Origin: Pedosphaera sp.
GTDB taxonomy: Bacteria; Verrucomicrobiota; Verrucomicrobiia; Limisphaerales; DSYF01
DNA length: 42,772 bases
Reading direction: 5' to 3'
Assembly (NCBI GenBank): GCA_017853715.1
Contig: JAFMIZ010000012.1
Span: 1 to 42,772, forward strand
The notes beneath the pieces are model-generated. The model searched no databases. It was not told the DNA's origin and saw only the letters and a list, made by a program, of their open reading frames with translations. The translations under genes were made by a program, and so were the position numbers. Positions 17,166 to 26,242 of the stretch are shown here, piece by piece. The first letter of the stretch is position 1, and each line of letters starts with the position of its first letter.

Positions 17166-18083
17166 TCAACCCGCCAACATGGCCAGCAAGCGCTCATGCA
17201 CCGCACCCACACTCAATCTTGCGATGCCCTCGCTGAAGCGCAACACCTCGACGTGATCGCCCAGCGGACGCCAGATAACCTCGCTGGTGCCGCCCCATAA
17301 AACAAGCGTTCTCAGACCGACGGCTGCGGCCAAATGTGAGATGCCGGAGTCATGCCCAAGGAAAACGCGGCACCGCGCGATGTGAGAGGCCAACTCCGGC
17401 AGCGGCAAGCTTCGCAGCAATTCACCGCGCCCCGGCGGAAGCTTGGTCATCAGCCGGTCCAATCGTTCGAGCTCCGCTTCGCCGCCGACCAGCAGGATTC
17501 TTGCATCGCTGTCATCAACCAAGCGCTCAATCAACTCAGCCCAATTCGATTCCGGCCAATTCTTTTTTTCACTGCCACTGCCCGGATGGAGAGCAATCGT
17601 GGTCAGCGCTGCCGGATCCGGCGGCAACCGAATTTTCGGCAGCGGATTAGCATCGAGAATTGCAAGGCGTTCCAACGGTTTCAGATAAACCTGCGTAGCA
17701 TGGGTGGTCTCACGCTCGTTGGGCCGGTGCGGTCCCACGATGAACTGTGCCCGCGAGCATTGCTTCACGTTCGTTTGAAAAATCTCGTCGGGATCAAACA
17801 GGTAGCTGACGATGATATCGAAGCGAGCAAAGTAGTCTGCGGTGGCTGGATCCAACGCACCCCCTGCGGCAAAGAAGCCGGCCAAACTGCGCGCCTCAAT
17901 CGGCTGAACCCGATCAACCAATCCAGCTGTCCGGGCCAGTTCCGCGATGTGCGGATATCCCAGAACTTCCACATGCGTTTCAGGAAACTGCGCCCGCAGC
18001 GCTGCCAGCGCAGGCAACGTGAGAATGAAATCGCCGATGGCTCCGCCGCGAATGACCAGTATGCGACCGCGGTTGACGCGCAT
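17166..18083 (-). CDS. Glycosyltransferase family 9 (heptosyltransferase-like)
   Basis: A 305-residue GT-B fold enzyme of the ADP-heptose:LPS heptosyltransferase family. The N-terminal ILVIRGGAIGDFILTLPAL matches the family's (R)xxxxGD(x)(I/L)(L/V)xxP signature. The C-terminal domain has IALHPGSGSEKKNWP and FLGHDSGISHLAAAVG, the nucleotide-sugar binding segments. It probably adds a sugar to lipopolysaccharide core or another envelope glycan at the inner face of the inner membrane; the sugar donor is not certain. It is 12 bases downstream of a membrane protein gene on the same strand. Confidence 0.9.
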   Translation of the reverse strand: MRVNRGRILVIRGGAIGDFILTLPALAALRAQFPETHVEVLGYPHIAELARTAGLVDRVQPIEARSLAGFFAAGGALDPATADYFARFDIIVSYLFDPDEIFQTNVKQCSRAQFIVGPHRPNERETTHATQVYLKPLERLAILDANPLPKIRLPPDPAALTTIALHPGSGSEKKNWPESNWAELIERLVDDSDARILLVGGEAELERLDRLMTKLPPGRGELLRSLPLPELASHIARCRVFLGHDSGISHLAAAVGLRTLVLWGGTSEVIWRPLGDHVEVLRFSEGIARLSVGAVHERLLAMLAG

Positions 18084-18095
18084 GGTGAAGGGAGC

Positions 18096-18659
18096 TTAAG
18101 CCAACTTCTTGAAAACGACCGCACCCAGAACGAACACGAACACGGCGAACACCAGCCGGATAACACCGCCCTTGCGAATACGCTGCTCAGTTGCCGTGCT
18201 CCACCCGATCCAGTCGCGCAATCGCCACGGCGAAATGGTCAGCCAGATGCCCGCCAGCACCAGCACGTAAGCCAGCGCCTGATTCACCAACACCCAATGA
18301 GAGTCACCCAGATGTGGCCGTCCCGTGTCCACCATCAGTTTGGCCAGCAACAGCAGCAACACCGCCAATCCGCGCACTGCGAGGAAGTCATGGACGAAGA
18401 TGCAGGTGCCCAGCCCGATAGCCGCAAAGCCCAGATACATATAGCTCTTGAAGGCAGCAAAATCCGCGATGGATTCCAAACTGAGGTTGTAGAGGAACCA
18501 CGCCGTTCCGCCCAACACGAGAAAAACCCCGACCGGGATGTTGCGCGAGAATTTCTTCATCCAGTCGGCGTAACCCTTGGGGTTGGCCAGGGCAAAGAGT
18601 TGCGGGGCGGCATAAGCGGCTCCCAAAGCCATGGCCAGAGTGGAAAGACTTACGTTCAT
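18096..18659 (-). CDS. Membrane protein of unknown function
   Basis: A 187-residue protein with five or six predicted membrane helices (about 7-25, 42-60, 75-90, 94-110, 125-145, 166-184). Charged connections such as NPKGYADWMKKFSRN precede the second helix. I do not recognise a family. It lies between miaB and the glycosyltransferase on the same strand with short gaps (34 and 12 bases), so the three and the carbonic anhydrase may share a transcript. Confidence 0.8.
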   Translation of the reverse strand: MNVSLSTLAMALGAAYAAPQLFALANPKGYADWMKKFSRNIPVGVFLVLGGTAWFLYNLSLESIADFAAFKSYMYLGFAAIGLGTCIFVHDFLAVRGLAVLLLLLAKLMVDTGRPHLGDSHWVLVNQALAYVLVLAGIWLTISPWRLRDWIGWSTATEQRIRKGGVIRLVFAVFVFVLGAVVFKKLA

Positions 18660-18693
18660 TTTGTGGGTAAAGTGCCTGACTACCGGTCTAGCC

Positions 18694-20049
18694 TCAATCC
18701 AGATTCACAATGGCCGGGTTACCATAGAGCGTAAAGTTGCTGGCCCGTTCGATCTTCAGGTTCATGAGCTGGCCGCGATGGCGGGCGTTGCCGTCGAACA
18801 CCACGATCTTGTTGCAACGCGTGCGGCCAGTCATGCGCGCGTCGTTCTTCTTGCTGGGACCCTCCACCAAAATTTGCACGGTGCGACCCACAAACGCGCT
18901 GTGCCGCGCCCGGCCCACTTCATTGATGCGGTCGAACAGCCGCGCGTGACGTTCCTCAATCACCTCCTGGCGAATCTTTTCAGGCATTGCGGCAGCGGGC
19001 GTGTCTTTGCGCGGGGAATACTTGAAAATGTAGGCTTGATCAAAACCAACCTCCGACACCAGCGAAAGGGTCTGATCAAAGTCCTCTTCCGTCTCGCCCG
19101 GAAAGCCCACGATGATGTCCGTGCTGATGCCAATCTCAGGCGTTGCAGAACGGAGCTTGTCGATGATTTCCAGAAATCGTTCCCGCGTATAAACACGATG
19201 CATCAGCTTCAACACGCGATTGCTGCCGCTCTGCACCGGCAAATGAGCGCTCTCACACAGCTTGGACAGGCGCGCATACGCCTCAACAAGATCATCTCCG
19301 TAGCCCTTCGGATGCGGTGAGGTGAAGCGAATGCGATCAAGCCCTTCGATCTCATGCACAGCCTCGATGAGTTGCACGAACGCTGATTTGCCGTCGCGCA
19401 AGGGGATGTCACGCTTGCCATAGCTGTTTACAATCTGGCCGAGCAAGGTGATTTCTCTCACTCCTGACGCGACCAACGTGCGACACTCCGAAACGATGTC
19501 AGGAATGGTGCGACTGCGCTCCGGACCGCGGGTGAATGGGACGATGCAGAAAGTGCAATGCTGGTTGCAGCCTTGCATGATGCTGACAAACGCAGTCGTT
19601 GCCTTTGCGCCTTTCCCCGTGAGCAGATGCTCGCGGATGGTTCCCTCGCTCCCCTGCTCTGCCTCGGTGTCCACAATAGATTTCTGTCGGCCAGCGAGGA
19701 GCTCGTCGAGGTATTCCGCCGCGCGGTGAAACTTCTGCGTGCCCAGCACCAAATCCACGTCCGGGAGACGATCAATCAACTCCTTGCCCCGACTCTGGGC
19801 CATGCAACCCATGAAACCGACCACTTGATCCGGGCGTTGCTTCTTCGCCTGGCCGATGATGTCGGACATCTTGTTTAACGCGGTCTGCTCGGCATTGTCC
19901 CGCACGCTACACGTATTGAGCAACACCACGTCCGCCAGTTGTTCGGAAGCCGCCAAGGTATAGCCCTTCGCTACGAGCTGCGCGGCGACGGCTTCGCTGT
20001 CGCGCTCATTCATCTGGCAACCGTAAGTCTTGATAAAAACACTGGGCAT
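18694..20049 (-). CDS. miaB: tRNA-2-methylthio-N6-dimethylallyladenosine synthase
   Basis: Radical-SAM methylthiotransferase that converts i6A37 to ms2i6A37 in tRNAs reading U-starting codons. From ATG 20049 (451 residues) the N-terminal UPF0004 domain supplies cluster cysteines C11 (YGCQMN), C47 (NTCSVRDNA) and C82 (GCMAQ). The radical-SAM cluster is C161-x3-C165-x2-C168 (GCNQHCTFC), and a C-terminal TRAM domain follows (about 385-451). ATG 20049 is chosen over the TTG at 20055. No miaA is nearby. Confidence 0.95.
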   Translation of the reverse strand: MPSVFIKTYGCQMNERDSEAVAAQLVAKGYTLAASEQLADVVLLNTCSVRDNAEQTALNKMSDIIGQAKKQRPDQVVGFMGCMAQSRGKELIDRLPDVDLVLGTQKFHRAAEYLDELLAGRQKSIVDTEAEQGSEGTIREHLLTGKGAKATTAFVSIMQGCNQHCTFCIVPFTRGPERSRTIPDIVSECRTLVASGVREITLLGQIVNSYGKRDIPLRDGKSAFVQLIEAVHEIEGLDRIRFTSPHPKGYGDDLVEAYARLSKLCESAHLPVQSGSNRVLKLMHRVYTRERFLEIIDKLRSATPEIGISTDIIVGFPGETEEDFDQTLSLVSEVGFDQAYIFKYSPRKDTPAAAMPEKIRQEVIEERHARLFDRINEVGRARHSAFVGRTVQILVEGPSKKNDARMTGRTRCNKIVVFDGNARHRGQLMNLKIERASNFTLYGNPAIVNLD

Positions 20050-20175
20050 GGCCAAAAGCGGCCCAGAATCTAACCATCCCCGGCCAGTTGAAAAGGGCGA
20101 AAGCCGCCCTCCAACTCAAACAATGTTTGCGGTTAGGCAAAAGATGGTTTGGCATTGGCCATCAACTGGGCTTTA

Positions 20176-20204
20176 TTGACATCAGTTCAGCCAGTTAACA
20201 TTTA
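20176..20204 (+). promoter_or_regulatory. Possible sigma-70 promoter for the DUF465 gene
   Basis: A consensus -35 box (TTGACA, 20176-20181) is followed after 17 bases by an A/T-rich weak -10 (CATTTA, 20199-20204; TTTAAT at 20201 is an alternative), 19 bases before ATG 20223. The -10 is poor. Confidence 0.4.
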
Positions 20205-20222
20205 ATCATAATTGGCACGCTC

Positions 20223-20738
20223 ATGGACCTGCATCATCCCATTACTCGCGAGTTTCCGAACCACACCCAAACCATCAAGGAACTGCGCAGCACCAACGAC
20301 CAGTTCCGGAAGCACTTCAAGGAATACCACCGCATCGACGACGCCATCTACCGCATCGAGGAGGACATTGACTTCGCCACCGATCAGGAATTGGAGGAAC
20401 TGAAACTGGAGAGGGCCCGCCTGAAGGACTGGCTGCACCACGCCATTCATCAGGCAGAACCCAAGGCCGTTCCCACCCACAGCGGTGCCGACCATCTGCA
20501 TCACCCCATCTCCCACGAACTCCCCGGCCGCGAAGCCACCATCAAACATCTCAAGGGCACCAACCATCAGTTCCGCAAAGCCTACGACGAATACCATCAC
20601 CTAGACGACGCCATCTTCCGCATCGAGGAAGACATTGATTCCGCGAGCGACCAGGAACTGGAAGAAATGAAAGTGCGCCGTGCCCGCCTGAAGGACTGGC
20701 TATACCATGCCATCCAACACGCGCCGCAGCCCAGTTGA
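20223..20738 (+). CDS. Tandem DUF465 (YdcH-like) protein
   Basis: A 171-residue, highly charged helical protein made of two near-identical halves, roughly residues 3-76 and 92-165. Each half reads LHHPI, then a Q-F-R-K helix, then DDAI(Y/F)RIEEDID, then DQELEE and RARLKDWL(H/Y)HAI. This is the DUF465 helical hairpin, usually a single copy of about 60-80 residues; here it is duplicated in one chain with a His/Pro linker (77-91). No function is known. It has its own candidate promoter upstream and a clear terminator downstream, so it is a single-gene unit. Confidence 0.88.
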   Translation: MDLHHPITREFPNHTQTIKELRSTNDQFRKHFKEYHRIDDAIYRIEEDIDFATDQELEELKLERARLKDWLHHAIHQAEPKAVPTHSGADHLHHPISHELPGREATIKHLKGTNHQFRKAYDEYHHLDDAIFRIEEDIDSASDQELEEMKVRRARLKDWLYHAIQHAPQPS

Positions 20739-20786
20739 GCGCAGAACTGACCGACCGCAGCGCAGCCTTTCGCTGTAGATTGTAGC

Positions 20787-20807
20787 GGCGGTCTGTGACC
20801 GCCTTTT
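20787..20807 (+). terminator. Rho-independent terminator after the DUF465 gene
   Basis: A 7-bp GC-rich stem (GGCGGTC/GACCGCC) with loop TGT is followed immediately by TTTTGT. It lies 48 bases after the stop codon. The GGCGGTC palindrome also resembles intergenic REP-type elements, so it may be a repeat serving as terminator. Confidence 0.7.
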
Positions 20808-20864
20808 GTGCTGGAGTTCACAGGGCCGCGTTGCGCGCAGTCCACCCCGGCGGCACGGCACGCC

Positions 20865-21116
20865 CTACGCCCAAAGCACCGCCTTAATCATCCCCAACTC
20901 CGCACGCGGATCGTCCTTGAAGTGCTCAATCAGGCCAGCTTGGTGATACCAGTAACGGGCGTTGCCTAGGTCGCCCTCCTGCTTGTGCAGCACCGCATGA
21001 ATCCATGACGCCGTGGCATCTCTTTCGTATTGCTGGACTATGTTATGCGCGGCGTCCCACTCGCCCGCAAGAGCCAGTTCCACCGCCCGCAGCAACTCAG
21101 TTTTCGGCGCACTCAT
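20865..21116 (-). CDS. Small conserved helical protein of unknown function
   Basis: Eighty-three residues, predicted all-helical, with the pattern LLRAVELALAGEWDAAHNIVQQYE, then WIHAVLHKQEGDLGNARYWYHQAG. It resembles a tetratricopeptide-like hairpin pair and looks like a known conserved hypothetical family, but I cannot name it. The gene is complete, with an ATG at 21116, and is downstream of typA on the same strand but separated by a terminator and a repeat. Confidence 0.75.
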   Translation of the reverse strand: MSAPKTELLRAVELALAGEWDAAHNIVQQYERDATASWIHAVLHKQEGDLGNARYWYHQAGLIEHFKDDPRAELGMIKAVLWA

Positions 21117-21254
21117 GGCAGTGTTTTACTGGCATGCTAATTCGGCGGCAAGAACCGGAACGGTTTGCCGCGAATCCCACAAACCCTCGCGAATCCAAAG
21201 CCCCCGTTGCAGCTGACGTGATTCGGCTCCAACCTACATCCAACACCTAGATGG

Positions 21255-21272
21255 AGCGGACTCACGTCCGCT
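21255..21272. repeat. REP-like palindrome
   Basis: Perfect 7-bp inverted repeat AGCGGAC/GTCCGCT with a 4-base loop (TCAC), followed by GCTAC. Elements of this form are frequent intergenic palindromes in verrucomicrobial genomes. It occupies the 324-base spacer between typA and the small gene at 20865, which holds no gene I can support. Confidence 0.5.
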
Positions 21273-21361
21273 GCTACAAGCATACGGACAGCCCAGCGCA
21301 AAACCTTATTACATGGTCGAGAAAGAAGAACCCTCACCGAGCCATGCTAAATCCCAAAAGC

Positions 21362-21393
21362 AACAACCGGCAGAGTCTTCTCTGCCGGTTGTT
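21362..21393 (-). terminator. Rho-independent terminator of typA
   Basis: A perfect 13-bp stem pairs 21362-21374 with 21381-21393 around a 6-base loop, 48 bases after the typA stop. On the minus strand it is followed by a short T-rich run (GCTTTTGG). Confidence 0.8.
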
Positions 21394-21440
21394 TTAAACT
21401 GCTTCGCGTGAATTCGCGAAATTCACGTAAAAAACCCGTC

Positions 21441-23273
21441 CTATTCCACGAACTTGATTGCACGGCTCTTTTCGGAGCGCTTGCGCTTGTTTTCGTCGAG
21501 CTCCTTCTTACGAAGGCGGAGGTTCTTGGGCGTGGCCTCCACGTATTCGTCCACATCGATGTATTCGAGAGCACGTTCCAGCGAGAGCTTCATCGGGGGC
21601 GCGAGCTGGATGCCCTTGCCGTCGCCCTGTGAGCGCATGTTCGTGAGCTTCTTTTCCTTCACGGGATTCACCGGGATGTCCTGTTCGCGGGCGTTTTCAC
21701 CGACGATCATACCCACGTAAACCGCGTCGCCGGGTTCAATCATCAGGCGACCACGCTCCTGCACCATGTTCAGCGCATAGCTGGTGGCTTCGCCAGAGTC
21801 CATGGAAACGAGGGAGCCATTCTTGCGGGCGGCAATCTCGCCGCGGTCCTCGCCGTATTCATGGAACAAATGGCTCATCACGCCCATGCCCTTGGTCTGG
21901 TTGACGAGGTCCGTCTCAAACCCGATCAGGCCGCGCATCGGCACCAGCGCTTCGACAGTCACCTGGTTGCCGTGGTGATTCATGTTCGTGATCTGAGCCT
22001 TGCGGTTGGAGAGGTTCTCCATGATGGCCCCAAGATTTTCGGCCGGAATTTCGACGAACAGCTTCTCGATGGGTTCGAGCAACGTACCGTCCGCGCCTTT
22101 TTTCCAGAGCACTTCGGGGCGGGACACGAGAACTTCGTAACCTTCGCGGCGCATCTGCTCGACAAGAATGGCGATCTGCATTTCGCCGCGACCGCTTACG
22201 GCAAAGATCTTCGGGTCGCTGGTCTGGGCAATGCGGAGTGCGACGTTGGTGCGGATTTCCTTCACCAACCGGTCCCAGATATGACGCGCGGTGACGAGCT
22301 TGCCGTCCTGACCGGCCAGCGGGCCGTCGTTCACGGCGAATTCCATCTGAATGGTGGGCGGGTCAATCGGGATGTAAGGCAAAGCTTCGCGGGCCTCGCT
22401 ATCGCAGATCGTTTCGCCGATGAACACTTCCTCGAAGCCGGTCACACCCACGATATCGCCGGCGTGCGCTTCCTGAATCTCGATCCGTTTCATGCCCTCG
22501 AAGTGATAAAGCATGGTGACCTTGTTCTTGGTGATCTTGCCATTGCCGTGACGGCAGATGGCGGAGTCGCCCACCTTGATTTTGCCTTCAACAATCTTGC
22601 CAAATGCGATACGACCGAGGTAATCGGAGTAATCAAGGTTCGCGACCAGGAGCTGAAAACCGTCCCCCGCTTTCGCGCGCGGTGGCGGGATGTGCTTCAC
22701 GATGGCGTCGAACAACGGCTCCATCGTGCCGCTGGTATGTTCGAGTTCGACCTTGGCGTAACCCTGCTTCGCGGAACAGTAGATGAACGGAAAATCGAGC
22801 TGCTCATCGGTCGCGTTGAGTGACATGAAGAGTTCAAAAACGAGGTCGAGCACCTTCTTGGGATTGGCGTTGTCGCGGTCGATCTTGTTGATGACGACGA
22901 TGGGCTTGGCGCCAGCCTCAAGCGCCTTGCGCAGCACGAAGCGGGTTTGCGCCTGCGGACCCTCAGCGGAATCCACCACGAGCAGCACGCCGTCGATCAT
23001 GTTCATGATACGCTCGACCTCGCCGCCGAAATCGGCGTGGCCGGGAGTGTCCACGATGTTGATGTGGTAGTTGTGATATTTGAACGCCGCGTTCTTCGCC
23101 CGGATGGTGATGCCCTTTTCCTTTTCGAGGTCCATCGAGTCCATAAGGCGTTCGACTTGGGTCTCGGCCTGGTTGGCGCGGAAGGTGCCGGATTGCTTGA
23201 GCAGGCAATCAACGAGCGTGGTCTTGCCGTGGTCAACGTGCGCGATGATCGCGATGTTTCGGATGTGCTGCAT
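21441..23273 (-). CDS. typA: Ribosome-associated GTPase TypA/BipA
   Basis: Translational GTPase of the EF-G superfamily acting on the ribosome in stress and 50S assembly. ATG 23273 gives 610 residues starting [22 protein letters not shown] (G1). Other G motifs are KGITI (G2), DTPGHADF (G3) and NKIDR (G4). Domain II, the EF-G-like domains III and V, and the BipA-specific C-terminal domain follow; the end is Lys/Arg-rich ([15 protein letters not shown]). An upstream GTG/ATG extension to 23297 is open but not conserved in pattern. Single gene with its own terminator. Confidence 0.96.
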   Translation of the reverse strand: MQHIRNIAIIAHVDHGKTTLVDCLLKQSGTFRANQAETQVERLMDSMDLEKEKGITIRAKNAAFKYHNYHINIVDTPGHADFGGEVERIMNMIDGVLLVVDSAEGPQAQTRFVLRKALEAGAKPIVVINKIDRDNANPKKVLDLVFELFMSLNATDEQLDFPFIYCSAKQGYAKVELEHTSGTMEPLFDAIVKHIPPPRAKAGDGFQLLVANLDYSDYLGRIAFGKIVEGKIKVGDSAICRHGNGKITKNKVTMLYHFEGMKRIEIQEAHAGDIVGVTGFEEVFIGETICDSEAREALPYIPIDPPTIQMEFAVNDGPLAGQDGKLVTARHIWDRLVKEIRTNVALRIAQTSDPKIFAVSGRGEMQIAILVEQMRREGYEVLVSRPEVLWKKGADGTLLEPIEKLFVEIPAENLGAIMENLSNRKAQITNMNHHGNQVTVEALVPMRGLIGFETDLVNQTKGMGVMSHLFHEYGEDRGEIAARKNGSLVSMDSGEATSYALNMVQERGRLMIEPGDAVYVGMIVGENAREQDIPVNPVKEKKLTNMRSQGDGKGIQLAPPMKLSLERALEYIDVDEYVEATPKNLRLRKKELDENKRKRSEKSRAIKFVE

Positions 23274-23675
23274 ATCGTAAATGACCGGTCCGTCCACGCT
23301 GCAAAAATACCAGCCGCATCAATCGGACGCGACCGGGAAACACTGTCGGTGTGACAGGGCTGCGAAGGGCGAATTGCCGGGCCGCGTAGTATGGCGATAA
23401 AGGGCCTCGGGTCAAGCCGGGGAAAGGGGGTGTAACATGGTATTTACAAGGGGTTAAAGCCTGGGTTGCGGTGCGGCGCAGCCAGAGGCGGCATCGCAAC
23501 GCTACTCTACCCAACCGAATATGCCTCCCTAAGGCTCCGTCAGTCAGATTAGGGCTGCTTGCCAGAGCATCAGGAGATTCGATGCGCAGCTTACAATATC
23601 AAATTGTCGGCAGGAGAAAATGGAGTTAAAACAGCATCGAGTGTCAAAGACGATACAACATGGAGGAACACGAAT
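23274..23675. other. Non-coding stretch between typA and the outer-membrane protein gene
   Basis: About 400 bases between the divergent starts of typA and the beta-barrel gene. It has no ORF I would support. It contains an imperfect palindrome at 23465-23500 and a good ribosome binding site (GGAGG at about 23662) for the downstream gene. The remaining sequence shows no RNA motif I recognise. Confidence 0.6.
23465..23500. repeat. Imperfect REP-like palindrome
   Basis: The arms GTTGCGGTGC and GGCATCGCAAC are inverted copies with one or two mismatches around a GC-rich centre. It has the look of a dispersed palindromic element rather than a terminator, since no T run follows on either strand. 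Confidence 0.4.
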
Positions 23676-24341
23676 ATGAAAACCTACAGAACCCTATTCT
23701 GCGGTGCATTGTGCGGCCTCGCGCTTGGCGCCTCGGCTGAGGAATGGTTGCCCGGGCCATGGACTGCCCGCATCGAACTCGGCGGCAACATCCCAGAAAA
23801 CCCGTCGCTCACTCTGCTGGACGGGCCAGTCACTGGTGGCGACGAACTTGATCTCAGCGCAGGTGTTCAGTTCAACGCGGCAATCGGCTATCGCCTCCAA
23901 CCTTGGCTGATTCTTGAAGGAGAGTTTGGCATTTCAGGAAACGACATCAACGCAGTGGGCAATTGGACGTATCCGGATTCATTCATGAACCAGTTCTCAA
24001 TGATGATGAATCTGGTGATGGAGCGCCCGGAAGGAGTGGTGCGGCCTTTTGCTGGCATCGGCGCCGGGGGTGTCGTGAGCAGCCTGACATTCGGCGAATA
24101 CTATTTCTACGGCTACAACGAGGCCGACGGGGAGGGAACAGACTTTGTAGGTGCAGCGCAGGCCTTCGGCGGAGTGCGCTTCCAGCTGGCTGAGAACATG
24201 AATTTGGGGGTCACGTATCGGGCGCTATTTGTGGACGACCAGAAATGGAAGGTGCATTGGTGGAACGGAGCCGATTTCAAGATTGGCGTGAACTCAATGC
24301 TCATCCATTCGATCAACCTGAGCTTTTCGGTGAACTTTTAG
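23676..24341 (+). CDS. Outer-membrane beta-barrel protein (OmpA/OprW-like porin-fold)
   Basis: A 221-residue exported protein. The signal peptide is MKTYRTLFCGALCGLALGASA, followed by EEWLPGPW. The mature part has alternating hydrophobic residues in strand-like stretches (ARIELGGNIP, FNAAIGYRLQPWLILEGEFGISG, RPFAGIGAGGVVSSLTFGEYYF, FGGVRFQLAENMNLGVTYRALF) and ends SINLSFSVNF with a C-terminal aromatic residue, the usual barrel-assembly signal. ATG 23676 has GGAGG 9 bases upstream. Function is likely structural or a narrow porin. Its stop overlaps the stop of the convergent DUF167 gene. Confidence 0.85.
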   Translation: MKTYRTLFCGALCGLALGASAEEWLPGPWTARIELGGNIPENPSLTLLDGPVTGGDELDLSAGVQFNAAIGYRLQPWLILEGEFGISGNDINAVGNWTYPDSFMNQFSMMMNLVMERPEGVVRPFAGIGAGGVVSSLTFGEYYFYGYNEADGEGTDFVGAAQAFGGVRFQLAENMNLGVTYRALFVDDQKWKVHWWNGADFKIGVNSMLIHSINLSFSVNF

Positions 24342-24646
24342 ATCAACCGCGTGGCAATCAGCTGTGCGTCCAATCCGTGCAGCTTGATCACTTTGTGGCG
24401 AGAGGTATGCCCGCGCACCAGTTCAACTCTGCCACGCGGACATTCCAGTTTGTCGGCGAGCAATTTCAGCAGCGATTCGTTGACCGCAGCGTCCACGGGC
24501 GGGGCCGTGACTTTGATGCGCAGCTCATCGCCCATGGCACCAACGATCTCATTCTTTGACGCGCGCGGTTGAAGTTTCACCGCAAGCAGGGCTCCGTCTG
24601 GTTGAGCGGACAGAAACGACGGCAGGATATTCGAGGTCGCCGCCAT
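24338..24646 (-). CDS. DUF167 (YggU-like) protein
   Basis: A 102-residue DUF167 domain: LLAVKLQPRASKNEIVG, LRIKVTAPPVDAAVNESLLKLLADKL, and VELVRGHTSRHKVIKL. The family is conserved across bacteria and eukaryotes, with unknown biochemical role. It starts 1 base after the end of the lactate dehydrogenase gene, so the two probably form an operon. Confidence 0.9.
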   Translation of the reverse strand: MAATSNILPSFLSAQPDGALLAVKLQPRASKNEIVGAMGDELRIKVTAPPVDAAVNESLLKLLADKLECPRGRVELVRGHTSRHKVIKLHGLDAQLIATRLI

Positions 24647-24647
24647 G

Positions 24648-25595
24648 CTAGCACGATTTCAATACGGACTGAGTTGCCACGCGCAACAGGTTGGCGCTCG
24701 CCTGCAAGCCAGCCCGCTCTTGCTGATCCAACGGCAGCGAAATCGGTGCAATCGGCCCACGCCCACCGACGAGGTGCGGCAGCGAGAGCGTTACTCCATC
24801 TAGCCCTTCGACACCTTCAATGCGGCTGCACACGGTCAAAATAGCACGCTGATCGTGCAGCAAAACGTCCACCAGCCGCGCCACCGCACTGCCAATTCCG
24901 TAATAGGTGGCGCCCTTGCCTTCGATAATGTGATAGGCGGCGCGACGGACCTGTTCATCAATACGAGCGCGATCTTGCGGTGTCAGAGGTTTGCCGTGGA
25001 CGTGGCTGAACTCGTCCAAGCTCATCCCGGCAATCGAGGCCTGTGACCACGTCAACACTTCGGAGTCGCCATGCTCACCTATGACGTAAGCGTGAACGTG
25101 CTGAGCATCCACCCCGAAGTGATGCCCCACGAGCGTGCGAAAACGGGCGGTGTCCAGCATGGTGCCGGAACCAAACACACGCGTGGGCGGGACGCCAAGC
25201 TGCCCGGCGAAATGGGCTGCCAAGTGCGTTAAGATATCCACCGGATTGCTGACCACGAGCAGCACTGCGTCAGGGGCGTGCTGAAGAATCGAGGGAACCA
25301 CCTGTGACAACACTGCGGCGTTGCGCTGCAGGAGTTGCAATCGCGTCTCGCCAGGTTTCTGCGCCACACCCGCGGCAACGACCACAACCCGAGCGCCAGC
25401 CAAATCAGAATAAACGCCCGCCCGGATGCTCAGCGGATTGGCAAATGGGACGGCGTGTTGGATGTCATTGGCCTCGGCCTCGGCACGGGCTTTGTTGAGG
25501 TCTATCAGCACAATCTCCCGCCCCACTCCGCTCATGACCAGAGCAAACGCAGAAGCCGAACCCACCATGCCCACACCGACGATGCCAATTTTCAT
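24648..25595 (-). CDS. ldh: L-lactate dehydrogenase
   Basis: NAD-dependent LDH/MDH-superfamily enzyme of 315 residues from ATG 25595. The dinucleotide motif is [13 protein letters not shown] with VLIDLN. The substrate-specificity loop reads [12 protein letters not shown], where Gln (not Arg) before KPGETR points to lactate rather than malate. Active-site residues are in [10 protein letters not shown] (Arg/Asp region) and [10 protein letters not shown] (catalytic His). Overlaps with other superfamily members make LDH likely but not proven. The ATG upstream of the ORF limit is not used, since the 16 extra residues do not fit. Confidence 0.88.
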   Translation of the reverse strand: MKIGIVGVGMVGSASAFALVMSGVGREIVLIDLNKARAEAEANDIQHAVPFANPLSIRAGVYSDLAGARVVVVAAGVAQKPGETRLQLLQRNAAVLSQVVPSILQHAPDAVLLVVSNPVDILTHLAAHFAGQLGVPPTRVFGSGTMLDTARFRTLVGHHFGVDAQHVHAYVIGEHGDSEVLTWSQASIAGMSLDEFSHVHGKPLTPQDRARIDEQVRRAAYHIIEGKGATYYGIGSAVARLVDVLLHDQRAILTVCSRIEGVEGLDGVTLSLPHLVGGRGPIAPISLPLDQQERAGLQASANLLRVATQSVLKSC

Positions 25596-25736
25596 GGGGA
25601 TAAGGTAGTGCAAGCACGATCCGGAGGCAAAGCACCGAAGCATCCGCTCAAACCCGAAGCCTCACGCATAGGCTGCCAAGAAGGAGCCGGAGTAGATTCG
25701 CTGCGAACTTTGCGTCCTTTGCTTGACGCATCTTGC

Positions 25737-26165
25737 TTAGAGTTTGCCCCGACAATCGGGCGCACCGCACTGGCAGCGCATGCCGCCTTTGTGCGGCGTC
25801 TCACCATAATCCACGGTGAGTTCTTCGCCGCGCTTGATCGGGCGCAGCGTGTAAACTTCCACGCGCTACCCGATGGTTCGGAGGTAACTATTGGGCGAGC
25901 AGCAATGATTAAGGTGCTTGAACTGGTTGCCCTCCGAACATTTCAAGGCCCACGTATCCGTCAGTTCGATGAAGTAGATTCGCTCAGCACACTCGATGTC
26001 CTTTCGTGCTTTCGGCAAACGGACGAGGCGCCCAGAGATTTCCCCCAATTTACGGCGCCCGGGCAAATTCATGCAGGCAAACAAGCCTCGTCCTTGGATC
26101 GGGCTGGGCCCAATCGCGGTAGCCGAATCGCTGGGGTAGTTGGCACTCGTTACAGTTCGTTTCAT
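25737..26165 (-). pseudogene. SET-domain protein interrupted by an in-frame amber codon
   Basis: From ATG 26165 the frame encodes a SET domain: GRGLFACMN, GEISG, and NHCCSPNSYLRTIG (the N-H-x-C-x-P-N motif). A TAG at 25866-25868 stops it. The same frame continues with RVEVYTLRPIKRGEELTVDYGET, then CxCxxxxC post-SET-like cysteines (MRCQCGAPDCRG), to TAA at 25737-25739. The two parts together make a complete 142-codon SET/post-SET unit, so the TAG is the only break. It could be a recent point mutation, a sequencing error, or suppressed. If intact, it would be a protein-lysine methyltransferase. It lies downstream of a strong terminator, so it needs its own promoter. Confidence 0.75.
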
Positions 26166-26183
26166 CCGCGCGCGAGGCTATCA

Positions 26184-26226
26184 AAAACAAAACCGGCCAC
26201 GAATGGTAAATTCCATCCGTGGCCGG
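26184..26226 (-). terminator. Strong rho-independent terminator of the sigma-factor transcript
   Basis: A 9-bp GC-rich stem pairs 26193-26201 with 26218-26226. After one mismatch the stem continues with 4 more pairs around a TAAATT-type loop. On the minus strand it is followed by TTTTGTTTTTGA. It lies 17 bases after the sigma-factor stop and ends the Rrf2-trxA-sigma run. Confidence 0.9.
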
Positions 26227-26242
26227 GTGCGTGAAATCTGCC

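Noticed and set aside
17352-18734. 460-codon plus-strand open frame
   Set aside because: It runs antisense to the glycosyltransferase and membrane protein genes, both well supported, and its protein is low-complexity Gln/Arg-rich without homology.
21861-22823. 320-codon plus-strand open frame within typA
   Set aside because: Antisense to typA, which has all GTPase motifs; no independent support.
23233-23514. 93-codon minus-strand frame overlapping the typA start
   Set aside because: It overlaps typA's first codons in another frame and the upstream spacer; no homology or ribosome binding site.
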